Shown piece by piece: positions 1-9,457 of a stretch of DNA of 64,000 nt. The stretch lies in the NCBI GenBank assembly GCA_002423545.1, contig DIWP01000001.1, positions 269,563 through 333,562 of the forward strand. The letters run 5' to 3'. The notes under the pieces are model-generated. The model ran no database searches. It worked only from the letters and a program-made list of their open reading frames with translations, and was not told the DNA's origin. Each line of letters begins with the position of its first letter. Position 1 is the first letter of the stretch. The DNA comes from Thermoleophilia bacterium UBA6103. GTDB lineage: Bacteria > Actinomycetota > Thermoleophilia > UBA2241. The position numbers were made by a program, and so were the translations under genes.

Positions 1-735
1 GTTACCGAGCAGCACGCTGACGGTGTTGCCTATCAGTGACCAGGTGCCGCCGTTGGCGGTCACCAAGTCGAGCTTGCCGTCCTTGTTGAAGTCGCCGACG
101 GCGAGCGCCCGCGGGTTGGCGCCGGTGGTGAAGCCGACCGGGGTAGCGAAGCCGCCGGCGCCATTGCCGAGCAGTACGCTGACGCTGTTGTCGGGCACAT
201 CGCTGCTGGAGTCGCCCTCGGCTCCGTTGGCCGTCGCCACATCCGGCCTGCCGTCGCCGTTGAAGTCCGCCACAGCCACGTCACAGGCACCGGCGCCGGT
301 GGCGAAGTCGGTCCTCGCTCCAAAGCCACCGCCGCCGTTGCCGAGCAGCACACTGACGCTGCCGCCCAGCAGATCGCCGAGCTCGGCGATCTGGTCATTG
401 GCCGTGACGAGGTCGAGCCTGCCGTCGTTGTTGACGTCGCCGCTGGCGACCGCGTAGGGGCCGGCGTCGGCTGTGAAGTCGGTCCTGGCGCTGAAGGCTC
501 CGCCACCGCTGCCGAGCAGCACGCTGATGCCGTAGCCGTAGCCGTGGTTGGCTGTCGCCAGATCGGGTCTGCCGTCCCTGTTGAAGTCTGCCACGGCGAC
601 GCCCGAGGGCAAGTTCCCGGTCGAATAGTCGGTGCGGTTGAAGTCGAGGGCTTGCGCGCGAGCGACGCCGACCGTGGCGGCCAGAAACAGGATGAGAAGG
701 ACGAGACAGAGCAGGGCTGCCAAGCGGGATCTCAT
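1..735 (-). CDS. FG-GAP/VCBS repeat secreted protein, C-terminus off the left edge
   Basis: The reading frame is open from an ATG at 735 to the window edge, so only the first 245 residues are present. A signal peptide covers roughly residues 1-28: a positively charged start, a Leu-rich core and an AxA-type end (VARAQA). After it come repeated FG-GAP/VCBS units of about 60-65 residues with the calcium-binding signature DFNxDGxxDLxTAN, each ending in SVLLGNGxGGF. Such repeats fold into extracellular beta-propellers, but the ligand or enzymatic role cannot be told here. A strong Shine-Dalgarno (AAGGAGG) lies 6-7 nt before the ATG. The gene stands alone on the minus strand. Confidence 0.85.
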   Translation of the reverse strand, partial: MRSRLAALLCLVLLILFLAATVGVARAQALDFNRTDYSTGNLPSGVAVADFNRDGRPDLATANHGYGYGISVLLGSGGGAFSARTDFTADAGPYAVASGDVNNDGRLDLVTANDQIAELGDLLGGSVSVLLGNGGGGFGARTDFATGAGACDVAVADFNGDGRPDVATANGAEGDSSSDVPDNSVSVLLGNGAGGFATPVGFTTGANPRALAVGDFNKDGKLDLVTANGGTWSLIGNTVSVLLGN

Positions 736-1053
736 GGCAGACCTCCTTTCGGCATCGCGTCAGCCGCAGGGAGGCGCCCCTCGGCTCTCTCCACCGTTCA
801 CCCTACAAGACGTGCTTGGGATTGGACAAGTTCGCGATACTTCTCCAGCAAGACAGCGCAAGGTGGCTCCCTGCTCGAGACAGCCGTCGGTCACGGTCTG
901 CCCGAATGAAGCACTGGGCCCGGAGGTGGCACGCGCGTCCCGGCGGGCAGCGGCGCCCGACGCCAGGAAACCGAAGCACGCGACCCGCATCATTACGGCA
1001 GCTCGAAGCGGCGGCGGGGAGGCCGCTGCGGCAGTCCGCTCGGCTGGCCTCTC
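736..1053. other. Intergenic region upstream of the FG-GAP gene
   Basis: This 318-nt spacer separates two minus-strand genes and should hold the promoter of the FG-GAP gene. A loose minus-strand match (TTGTCC with a TGTAGG-like hexamer 16 nt later, around 800-830) is too weak to call. Short ORFs here lack Shine-Dalgarno sites and coding-like codon use. No RNA gene or terminator is visible. Confidence 0.4.
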
Positions 1054-1797
1054 TCAGTCGTAGACGGGGATGCGGATGTGCACGATGGTGCCTGTCTGCA
1101 CCATCGTGCCCGCCTTTGGACGCTGGTAGGCGGTCGATCCTTCGTCCCACCCGTTCACCAACTGGACATCGGCGATGAGGTGCGCCTTCGCGAAGCCGTC
1201 CTCTATGGCCGCGATCGTGCTTTCGATGATGGTCGTCCAATCGTCGCCGGTGTACGAGCTGCGAAAATCGCGCCAGGACGGCACTCGGACGAACACTCTC
1301 CACGCGTAGAAGCCCGGACCATGCTTGACGAGACGCATCCTCGAGGTCCGCACCGTGCCGTTCTGCCGGTAGCGCACCGTCAGCCGGGTGTAGCGTCCGT
1401 TGACGACGCGGTAGGCGCGCAGCGTCGCGGGACGCCCGCGCCAGGTTCCCTGGGCGATGTTGGGCGTCATGTCGTTCTGCCAGAGGGTGCCCCTGCCGTA
1501 TGCCTCCGTCCTGTTCCACCTGACCCAGTGGATCGGCTTGCCGCGCGTCGCCGTCAAGCGACCGAGCACGGTGCTTACGGCGGCGCTGTTCCCGTACGGA
1601 ATGACAGTGGCGGGCCGGCGCACGAATCGCGCCGAGGCGTTGTACGCCAGCATGCGGGGACTCCCGCTTGCCCTCTCCGCGGTCGCTCTGGCCGCCGCCG
1701 TCTCTGAGCCGGCTCCGGGGCTCGCTGCCGCGACGCCGGGTACAACGAGGAGCAGGACGATCCCCAGTCCTGCGACGATCCAGCGACGCGCGCGCAT
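1054..1797 (-). CDS. Secreted protein of unknown function with a PASTA-like C-terminal end
   Basis: A 247-residue protein starts at the ATG at 1797, preceded by AAGGAGAG. Upstream in-frame starts have no such site and would place a long tail before the signal peptide. Residues 1-25 are a signal peptide (MRARRW, hydrophobic core, AAA end). The mature part is basic and beta-rich, with Trp/Tyr/Arg-rich stretches around residues 70-180. The last 40 residues (PKAGTMVQTGTIVHIRI) resemble the end of a PASTA-type domain, where a glycine-rich turn precedes a final beta strand. I do not recognise the main domain. The neighbours give no functional hint. Confidence 0.7.
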   Translation of the reverse strand: MRARRWIVAGLGIVLLLVVPGVAAASPGAGSETAAARATAERASGSPRMLAYNASARFVRRPATVIPYGNSAAVSTVLGRLTATRGKPIHWVRWNRTEAYGRGTLWQNDMTPNIAQGTWRGRPATLRAYRVVNGRYTRLTVRYRQNGTVRTSRMRLVKHGPGFYAWRVFVRVPSWRDFRSSYTGDDWTTIIESTIAAIEDGFAKAHLIADVQLVNGWDEGSTAYQRPKAGTMVQTGTIVHIRIPVYD

Positions 1798-2029
1798 GCA
1801 CTCTCCTTCGATCGACGGCCTCTGTCTGGTCTCGAGCCACGAGCAACCTAGCACAAGCCGACGGGTCCGGACGAACACGTCTCGCCGGCAGCCCGGCCCG
1901 GCCCGGTGCTGTCCGGGGTCGGCCATCGGACCGCGGGTTTGCCGCGGCGACCCTCGGTGCACATTCACGACGGAGCACGTGGACACGCACTGGAGATGCA
2001 TCGCAGATGCACCGGAGAAGGGGTCAGCC

Positions 2030-2728
2030 ATGACGATCGACCTGAAGAAGGAGCAGCAGGCCTCGCTCGAGAGGCCGCCCTTTCCCTACACGCCGATGAC
2101 GAGGGTGTTTGTGGCGGCCATGGACGTGGTGGCTGGTCGCGAGACGTCGCTGGCCAAGGCCAAGATGCTCGAGGTCCTGGCGGGGATCCCCTACCACGCC
2201 TGGGAGCGCCGCGAGGAGTCGCGGCTGCCGCGTCGCGAGGCGGGACTCAGGGAGGCGTGTCGCGGGTTCATCCGCTGGACGCAGGAGGCGCGGCACAACG
2301 AGAACCTGCATCTGGAGGTGCTCGACGAGCGCATGCGCGAGCTGGGCCTGCGCGATCCGTGGTACCTGCGTCAGCCGGCGCGCTTCGGCGCGGCGGCCTT
2401 CTATGCGGTGTTCGCGAACCTCCTCGCCCGTATCGACATGCGGCGGGCGTTCCAGTTCAACGCCGAGTTCGAGGATCACGCCGAGCATACGTACGCACGC
2501 TTTGCCGCCGACCATCCCGAGTGGGACGACGAAGCGGTGGGCGGGCCGGCCGTCGCCGGCTACGCGGCGGAGACCGGCTCCGAGCTGGCGAGCTGGGGCG
2601 ACGTGGTGCGGCGCATCGCCCTCGACGAGCGCGACCACATGAACCGCAGCTTCATCGCCTGCGGCATGCCCGAGCACGTGGCCGAGTACCAGGGCATGCC
2701 CGAGCGGCCCGCCGCCGCCTGCGACTGA
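2030..2728 (+). CDS. Alternative-oxidase-like di-iron protein
   Basis: The 232-residue protein carries the four-helix di-iron pattern of the alternative oxidase family. The ligands appear in order: E48 in LEVLAGIP (compare LETVAAVP), E91 and H94 in NENLHL (compare NERMHL), E148 in the FEDHAEHTY block (compare EEEAxHxY), and E200/H203 in DERDH (compare DEAHH). Alternative oxidases oxidise quinol and reduce oxygen to water at the membrane face. The inter-helix segment around residues 117-135 is hydrophobic enough for monotopic membrane attachment. The start is the ATG after GGAGAAGG. The divergence of motifs 3 and 4 leaves room for a different di-iron activity. Confidence 0.7.
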   Translation: MTIDLKKEQQASLERPPFPYTPMTRVFVAAMDVVAGRETSLAKAKMLEVLAGIPYHAWERREESRLPRREAGLREACRGFIRWTQEARHNENLHLEVLDERMRELGLRDPWYLRQPARFGAAAFYAVFANLLARIDMRRAFQFNAEFEDHAEHTYARFAADHPEWDDEAVGGPAVAGYAAETGSELASWGDVVRRIALDERDHMNRSFIACGMPEHVAEYQGMPERPAAACD

Positions 2729-2881
2729 GTGGGACGGTCGCGCGGGCCTGGCTGCACTTCAGCTCGGTGGCGAAGGACCCGACGGCGTGTGCGCGAGCAC
2801 GCAGACCATCGCGCACGCGGGCGTCCCGGTGCCGCCCGCTGGTGCGCCCGCAGGCCGTCGCGCACGCGGGCTGGCCGGGGC

Positions 2882-4111
<1,230 letters not shown>

Positions 4112-4234
4112 CGGTCACCTCGTAGGTCAGGGGGAGACGTCACACGGGACGTCGATACGATGCGTTGAGGGTGTATTGTCGACCGCGCCGGCGTCCGGTG
4201 GCAACTCGCGTCCGGTGGCACGGCGGTCACGGCC

Positions 4235-5008
4235 TCACTGCAGTCCGGCCTCCGCCGCCGCCGCCAGTACCAGCGGCGCCGGTATCGTCAGCGCCCGGAC
4301 CGCGTCGTCACCGGTGCGCTCGGTCAGTCCGACGTTGATGCCGACGACGCGTCCCTTTGCCGACGTCGCCAGCGGTCCGCCCGAGAAGCCGCGGCGGATG
4401 ACCGCGTCGGTCACGATCAGCGCCGTTATCCCAGGTAGTCCGTTGACCAGAGCCGGCTCCTGGACCGCCAGGATGGTCCCCTCCACGACGGCGTCTGTGA
4501 AGCGACGTGGCGCGCCGACTGCGAACACCGCGTCGCCCTCGCGGACCTCGCCGATGTCGGCCACGAAGGCGGCCGGTACCAGGCCGTCGGCGTCGATGTC
4601 CAGGAACGCGAGGTCGCGCGTGGGATAGCTCGCCACGACCGTCGCGACGGCAGACCGTCCGTCCGGCAGGATCACCTCGACGTCGTCGGCCACCTCCGAC
4701 TCGCCGGCGCGCAGGACGTGATCGTTGGTGACGATGGTCCCGCCGGTGTCGACGATCACGCCGGTCCCGACGCCCACTCGATCGACGAAGCCCGGCTCGT
4801 CGAGCGTGGCTCGCACCTCGACCACCGAGCGCAGCACCCGGCCGACGGGATCGGCCGGATCGGTCGCCGTCGCATCGGGGGCCAGCGGGCGCGGGTCGCG
4901 CGTCAGGCTGCACCCGGGGGCCATGGAGAGGATCGCGATCAGCAGCACGATGACGACCGCCGTCAACAGGATCCCGTTCGGTGCGGGTCGGGCGCGTGTC
5001 GCGAGCAT
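4235..5008 (-). CDS. Membrane-anchored or lipoprotein trypsin-like (S1C/HtrA-type) serine protease
   Basis: The 257-residue protein has an N-terminal hydrophobic segment (residues 11-32) ending at C33, so it is either a signal anchor or a lipoprotein with an imperfect lipobox. The chymotrypsin-fold triad is visible: H97 in IVTNDHVL, D132 in RDLAFLDI and S209 in GFSGGPL, where GNSGGPL is usual. No PDZ domain follows, unlike classical HtrA. I chose the ATG at 5008 because it directly precedes the hydrophobic segment; a GTG at 5077 would add 23 residues. The Shine-Dalgarno is weak for both. Confidence 0.8.
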   Translation of the reverse strand: MLATRARPAPNGILLTAVVIVLLIAILSMAPGCSLTRDPRPLAPDATATDPADPVGRVLRSVVEVRATLDEPGFVDRVGVGTGVIVDTGGTIVTNDHVLRAGESEVADDVEVILPDGRSAVATVVASYPTRDLAFLDIDADGLVPAAFVADIGEVREGDAVFAVGAPRRFTDAVVEGTILAVQEPALVNGLPGITALIVTDAVIRRGFSGGPLATSAKGRVVGINVGLTERTGDDAVRALTIPAPLVLAAAAEAGLQ

Positions 5009-5303
5009 GGGCGGGGAGTGGTCCTTTCTCTCCGGGGCGCAAGGCCGGTGGGCCGGGGATGTCGGTCGGCCGGTCACGAGCGGTCATGCCCCGCCGCCCC
5101 GGCCGGGAATCGTCCCCCCGTTGACCGATCTGTCGAGTCGTCGGGCCGATCCTGTTGACACAGGGGGTTCGCGTTGCGGCCGGAAGAGGATAAAGTGCAC
5201 CGTGGCGTTTCCGGAGTGAGTCGTCCGGGCACGTCGTCACGGTAGTTGAGCGCGCATCGTAGCCCCTGGAGCCTCGAGCACGCTCGCGAGATAAGGAGTA
5301 GGT

Positions 5304-5501
5304 GTGGCTCAAGGCACAGTCAAATGGTTCAACAACCAGAAGGGCTACGGCTTCATCGCCCAGGAGGGCGAGAAGGACGTGTTCGTCCATATCAACGATC
5401 TGGCCCCCGGTGTCGGCACGCTCAATGAAGAGCAGGCCGTCGAGTTCGAGGTCCAGGAGGGTCGCAAGGGCCCGCAGGCCGTCAACGTCCGGCCTATCTG
5501 A
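5304..5501 (+). CDS. Cold-shock domain protein (CspA family)
   Basis: A 65-residue single cold-shock domain starts at a GTG preceded by AAGGAG. The RNP1 (KGYGFI) and RNP2 (VFVHI) nucleic-acid-binding motifs are intact, with the family start GTVKWFN. Such proteins bind single-stranded RNA or DNA and melt RNA secondary structure. The gene is monocistronic: divergent from the protease upstream and closed by a strong intrinsic terminator 20 nt downstream. Confidence 0.95.
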   Translation: MAQGTVKWFNNQKGYGFIAQEGEKDVFVHINDLAPGVGTLNEEQAVEFEVQEGRKGPQAVNVRPI

Positions 5502-5520
5502 GGCACAAGCTCTGTGAAGA

Positions 5521-5560
5521 GCGCCCGGTGCCCGGCTGCGGTCGGGCGCCGGGCGCTTTC
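5521..5560 (+). terminator. Intrinsic terminator after the cold-shock gene
   Basis: A 14-bp GC-rich stem (5521-5534 with 5543-5556, one G-U pair) encloses an 8-nt loop and is followed by TTTC. Confidence 0.8.
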
Positions 5561-5655
5561 TCGTGTGGCGGCCGACCGGCGCCGCGCAGCCTGCCGTCGC
5601 GGTCGGGATACCATGACCGGGATCCGGAGCACGCGAGGCGGACGGTCAGACCGAC

Positions 5656-6669
5656 GTGCCCCGGGAAGGAGGCGAGCTGAGCACAGAAAGGCGTCTCGGG
5701 ACCGAGCGGGCCGGTTACCTCATGGTCACCGCCGGCTTCCTGCTGGTGGCGTTCACCGGGCCGCTCGTCCGGCTGGCCACGGCGCCGGAGAGCGTCCTGA
5801 TCGTCATCCGCATGGCCAGTGCGGCGCTGATCTTCACGCCGCTCCTGCTCCGCGCCGGAAGCGTGCGCCAGCTGGTGCAGCCGCGCATCTTCCCGCTGAT
5901 CCTGCTGTTCGGCGCCCTCAGCGCCGGCGGCATGCTGCTCTTCTTCATCGCCCTGCGTGGCACCAGTGTGGCGATCGCGATGTTCCTCTTCTTCACCTCG
6001 CCCGTCTACGTGGCGGTGCTGGCGCCGCGCACGCTCGGCGAGCCGACCTCGAAGTGCGCTTACGGGGCGCTCGGCATCGCCCTGGCCGGTATGGCGACCA
6101 TCGTCCTGCCGGGCCTCTTCTCCGAGACCCTGACGGTGACGGCGTGGGGTCTCATCGCGGCCGTTCTGGCCAGTCTCATGCTGGGCTTCTACACGCTGCT
6201 ACTGCGGCGTCTGACGCGCTCGGTCGGCAGCATCGCCCTGACGTGGGTGGAGCTGACCCTGGACGCGGTGTTCGTGCTGCCGCTGGCCGTTGTGCAGCTC
6301 GCTCTGGGAGCCGCTCTGCCGGCCGGCCGCGACTGGGTCATCGCGCTGGCTCTTGGGGTGGGGGCCACGGCGCTCGCCTACTTCCTGCTGATCGAGGGCG
6401 CCGGCCGCATCCCGGTGCAGCACTGGGCGATCCTCAGCTACCTGAGCCCGGTCGCGGGACCGATCTACGCGCTGTTCATCCTCGGCGAGCGGCCGTCCGC
6501 CTGGACGGTGCTCGGCGGGGCGCTGATCGTCGCCGCGGGCGTCATGGTCGCCGTGTTCGATACGCGGCGGCGGGGTCTCGGCGTCGCGCCGCCGGCGGTG
6601 GCACCCGGACTGGCGCCGCCGGCGGGCGGTGGTCCCGGCGAGCAGAACGGAGAAGACGACCGATCATGA
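5656..6669 (+). CDS. EamA/DMT-family transporter
   Basis: About ten hydrophobic helices in two EamA halves identify a drug/metabolite-transporter-type exporter. The substrate cannot be predicted. The only conventional in-frame start before the first helix is the GTG at 5656, which has no Shine-Dalgarno. A CTG at 5677 sits 4 nt after a perfect AAGGAGG and is the better ribosome signal, giving LSTERR as the N-terminus. The C-terminus has a Pro/Gly-rich tail. The stop overlaps the start of the aguA remnant (ATGA), which suggests transporter and agmatine gene were once co-translated and that the substrate may be a polyamine-related compound; that last step is inference. Confidence 0.85.
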   Translation: MPREGGELSTERRLGTERAGYLMVTAGFLLVAFTGPLVRLATAPESVLIVIRMASAALIFTPLLLRAGSVRQLVQPRIFPLILLFGALSAGGMLLFFIALRGTSVAIAMFLFFTSPVYVAVLAPRTLGEPTSKCAYGALGIALAGMATIVLPGLFSETLTVTAWGLIAAVLASLMLGFYTLLLRRLTRSVGSIALTWVELTLDAVFVLPLAVVQLALGAALPAGRDWVIALALGVGATALAYFLLIEGAGRIPVQHWAILSYLSPVAGPIYALFILGERPSAWTVLGGALIVAAGVMVAVFDTRRRGLGVAPPAVAPGLAPPAGGGPGEQNGEDDRS

Positions 6670-6901
6670 GCAGACTGCTGGACTCGACGCCGAAGGCCGA
6701 CGAATTCCGGATGCCGGCCGAGTGGGAGCACCACGACCGCACGTGGATGCTGTGGCCGCAGCGGCCCGATGTGCTGCGGCAGCCGTCCTCGGCGAGTTGT
6801 TCCCGGATCGGCAGATCGTCACCGTGCCGGGCCGCGAGGTCGTGCTGGCCGGCGGCTGCTTCCACTGCATCACCCAGCAGCAGCCGAGCGGGGGGCGGTG
6901 A
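6666..6901 (+). pseudogene. aguA: Agmatine deiminase remnant with a large internal deletion
   Basis: The first 35-40 codons from the ATG at 6666 read like the start of agmatine deiminase (TPKADEFRMPAEWEHH, TWMLWPQRPD). From about 6786 a different frame, ending at the TGA at 6899-6901, gives the family C-terminus: VTVPGREVVLAGG, then FHCITQQQP with the catalytic Cys. The roughly 270 residues in between, including the rest of the active site, are missing, and the two ends are out of frame. The gene cannot make a functional deiminase. It starts by ATGA overlap with the DMT transporter and is followed by an aguB that is also broken. Confidence 0.8.
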
Positions 6902-7112
6902 ACCGAGCGGCGCGCATGTCGGGCGCGGCGCGCTGGATCGAGCCGGGTGCAGTGCCGGACGAGGCGCGGTGGACCGAGCGGTGTGCAGTGCCGGGTGGAG
7001 GCGCCGGACCGGGCGGGGCGCGCCGGACCGTGAGGGGCGCGCTGTGGCGAGAGGGGAGCCGTCGTGAGCTGGGTCACAGGGCCCGAGAGTCGAGAGGACG
7101 AGGGAGAAGGAC
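6902..7112. repeat. Degenerate GC-rich 36-bp tandem repeat between aguA and aguB remnants
   Basis: The spacer is built from imperfect copies of a unit of about 36 nt. The 12-mer GTGCAGTGCCGG recurs at 6947 and 6983, flanked by variants of GGAYCGAGC and GGCGCG. No gene is supported here. An AGGGAGAAGG Shine-Dalgarno for the following aguB lies at its end. Confidence 0.55.
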
Positions 7113-7972
7113 ATGCGTGAGGTGACGCTGGCGGCCACGCAGATGGCCTGCACGTGGGAGACGGAGGCGAACCTCGACCGGGCCGAAGACATGGTGCGTC
7201 AGGCGGCGGCGCCGACGTCGTCCTGCTGCAGGAGCTGTTCGAGACGCCGTATTTCTGCATCGACCAGGACGTGCGGCATGCGCGGCCGTTCGACGGCGAC
7301 CCGGTGATCGAGCGCTTCCGGCGCCTGGCGGCCGAGCTGGACGTGGTCCTGCCGCTCAGCTTCTTCGAGCGGGCCGGCAATGTCTACTTCAACTCGCTGG
7401 CGATGATCGACGCCGACGGTGCCGTGCTCGGCGTCTACCGCAAGTCGCACATCCCGAACTTCAAGGGCTATCAGGAGAAGCACTACTTCTCGCCCGGCGA
7501 CACCGGCTTCAAGGTGTGGCAGACGCGTGTCGGTGTGCTCGGGGTCGGCATCTGCTGGGACCAGTGGTTCCCCGCGGCCGCCCGCTGCATGGCCCTCATG
7601 GGGGCCGAGATACTGCTGTATCCGACGGCGATCGGCTCGGACCCCGATGCCCCGGACGACGACTCACGGGACTACTGGCAGCGCGTGCAGCAGGGACACG
7701 CGGTGGCCAACGTGGTGCCGGTGGTGGCGTCCAACCGGGTCGGCAGCGAGACCGGCGACGAGCACAGCGTGACGTTCTACGGCTCGTCGTTCATCACCGA
7801 CCACGTGGGCGCCAAGCTCGTCGAGGCCGGCCGCGAGGAACAGACGGTGCTCACGGCCACGGTCGATCTCGATGCGGCCCGCACGCACCGTGACGCCTGG
7901 TGCTTCTTCCGCGATCGGCGCCCCGATCTGTACGGCGTGCTGCTGACCCGGGACGGCCGCGTCGCTCCGTGA
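7113..7972 (+). pseudogene. aguB: N-carbamoylputrescine amidase, frameshifted
   Basis: From the ATG at 7113 (after AGGGAGAAGG) the frame matches the start of the nitrilase-superfamily amidase as far as DMVRQAA. It then goes out of phase in the GGCGGCGGCGCC run at about 7203-7213. The -1 frame resumes the family at GADVVLLQELFE and runs to 7972. The catalytic Glu (QELFE), Lys (YRKSHIP) and Cys (GICWDQW) all lie in the second frame. Comparison with the intact paralogue at 21102 indicates a small deletion that is not a multiple of three. A sequencing error in this GC run is possible, but the adjacent aguA deletion argues for real decay. Confidence 0.75.
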
Positions 7973-8068
7973 GGCGGCCGTCCGGCTCGCCCACATGATC
8001 CGATGGCGCGGCCGGCGCGATCGCCGCGAGGGCCGACCGGCGGCGACGCAGGACGGTGCGGACGGTCG

Positions 8069-8740
8069 TCAGGCCGCGAGGGCGCGGAAGGCGAGGGTGC
8101 CCAGCACCGCCCCGGCGCCGGCGGAGACGATCACCAGCAGCGTGTAGCCGATCAGGAAGCGCCGCCGGCCGCCGTCGCGCGTGTCTGCGGAGGCGTTGAC
8201 GGCCGCGTGCAGGCCGGGCCCGGCCTGCACGGCGTCGCCGCGGGTCAGCGCCCGCTTGCGCTTCAGGAAGCCGCCGACTGGGCGGAGCAGCACGAGCAGC
8301 GGCGCCAGGCCCATGACGAAGAAGAGCACCGCGCACATCAGCCAGGCCCAGGCGAGGCCGCCGCCCGGCGGGCGCACGCCGTACTCGAGGAAGTTCCAGC
8401 CCAGCGACAGGAAGAGGACGCACCAGATCGGGAGCACGAGCGTGTAGCCGCCGGCGCGGTCGGCGGCCATCAGGTTGACGCCGCCGACAAGAAAGCCGCC
8501 GAGTATGGACACCGGCACCACCCAGACCCAGTCGGGGGCCGGATGAGCGATCTCATACGGTCCGCCGGCGGCGACGAACCCGCCCAGATCCATGACACCG
8601 CGCATGGCGAGGAAGAGGAGCGTCAGGCACACGCCCATCGCCAGACAACTGACGGCCACCATCGCGAGCGCCCCGTAGCGGGGACGCCGCTCTGTGGGGA
8701 CCCCGGCTGGGTGCCCTGCGGGATCGGAGTCCAGGTGCAT
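8069..8740 (-). CDS. Five-helix membrane protein of unknown function
   Basis: A 223-residue protein starts at the ATG at 8740 after GAGGAG. About five transmembrane segments are visible, near residues 25-50, 70-92, 105-128, 135-160 and 195-220. A hydrophilic loop lies before the last helix. No catalytic motif or known family is recognisable. The gene converges with the aguB remnant and is divergent from the lipoprotein gene. Confidence 0.7.
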   Translation of the reverse strand: MHLDSDPAGHPAGVPTERRPRYGALAMVAVSCLAMGVCLTLLFLAMRGVMDLGGFVAAGGPYEIAHPAPDWVWVVPVSILGGFLVGGVNLMAADRAGGYTLVLPIWCVLFLSLGWNFLEYGVRPPGGGLAWAWLMCAVLFFVMGLAPLLVLLRPVGGFLKRKRALTRGDAVQAGPGLHAAVNASADTRDGGRRRFLIGYTLLVIVSAGAGAVLGTLAFRALAA

Positions 8741-8976
8741 GTGTCGCTCCTCGCCGGCGCACCGCCGGATCCGGCCGGCGACCGGGCATGACACGTCGCC
8801 GGCCTTGTCGTGATCATCGCTCGGTGGCATCCTCGCGAATCGCGAGGCGGTGCACAAGAGCCGCAGCCGCGTCGGGCACGGCCGGCAGAGCCGTCACGGG
8901 GGCTCCACGTTTGGTGCACCGCGTCGAGCGGGCAGAGAACCGTCGGCCGGGACCCCAGGTGACCGAGGAGAGAGAC

Positions 8977-9402
8977 GTGAGACCAGGCATCATGAGAGTC
9001 ATCGTTCTGGCGACGCTGGGCCTGCTGGTGGTGGCGGTCGGCGCGTGTGGCGCGGCGAGCGAGGCCGACAAGAAGCTGGACGAGGCCATGGGCGAGTATC
9101 GCTCGGCGCTCGACCAGGTGCAGCGGCTCGACCTGAGGGAGGCGACGCAGGCAGAGATCGATGCCGCCCGACAGACGCTCGCCGACCGCTGGCAGGACGT
9201 TCGGCAGCGGGCCGACGACGCCGGTCGCGAGGTCGATGCGAAGCTGCAGGACGCGCAGGGCAAGGTCGACGAAGCGCTGGGCAAGGCCGGAGAGGGCGTC
9301 GGCGCCGGCCTGGAAGAAGCCGGACGGGCGCTGGACACGGCGCTCGACGAGGCCGGTGCGGCACTCAAGGATGCATGGTCGGCCATCAAGGACCTCTTCT
9401 GA
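8977..9402 (+). CDS. Small helical lipoprotein
   Basis: A 141-residue protein with a lipoprotein signal (hydrophobic core ending in VAVGAC). The rest is almost entirely amphipathic helix with heptad-like Ala/Asp/Glu/Lys patterns (EADKKLDEAM, LQDAQGKVDEALGKAGEG), resembling apolipoprotein-like or coiled-coil envelope proteins. The GTG at 8977 is 6 nt after GAGGAG; an internal ATG at 8992 is the alternative start. Function unknown; cell-envelope location is inferred from the lipobox. Confidence 0.75.
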   Translation: MRPGIMRVIVLATLGLLVVAVGACGAASEADKKLDEAMGEYRSALDQVQRLDLREATQAEIDAARQTLADRWQDVRQRADDAGREVDAKLQDAQGKVDEALGKAGEGVGAGLEEAGRALDTALDEAGAALKDAWSAIKDLF

Positions 9403-9457
9403 GCGGCGGACGATCGCGGCGGGAGATACCACAGGATGACGAGTCGGGAGGATGCTC

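Noticed and set aside
760..993. 77-codon Cys-containing minus-strand ORF upstream of the FG-GAP gene
   Set aside because: No Shine-Dalgarno or coding-like codon pattern; lies in the promoter region.
803..1990. Long minus-strand ORF overlapping the secreted protein gene
   Set aside because: Arg/Pro-rich out-of-frame shadow of the gene at 1054-1797, typical of high-GC DNA; no signal or family match.
5155..5194. TTGACA with GATAAA upstream of the cold-shock gene as a promoter
   Set aside because: The spacing of 28 nt is far too long for a -35/-10 pair.
5514..7067. 517-codon plus-strand ORF over the DMT transporter
   Set aside because: Frame shadow with Arg/Ala/Gly-rich sequence; the +1 neighbour encodes a clear ten-helix transporter.
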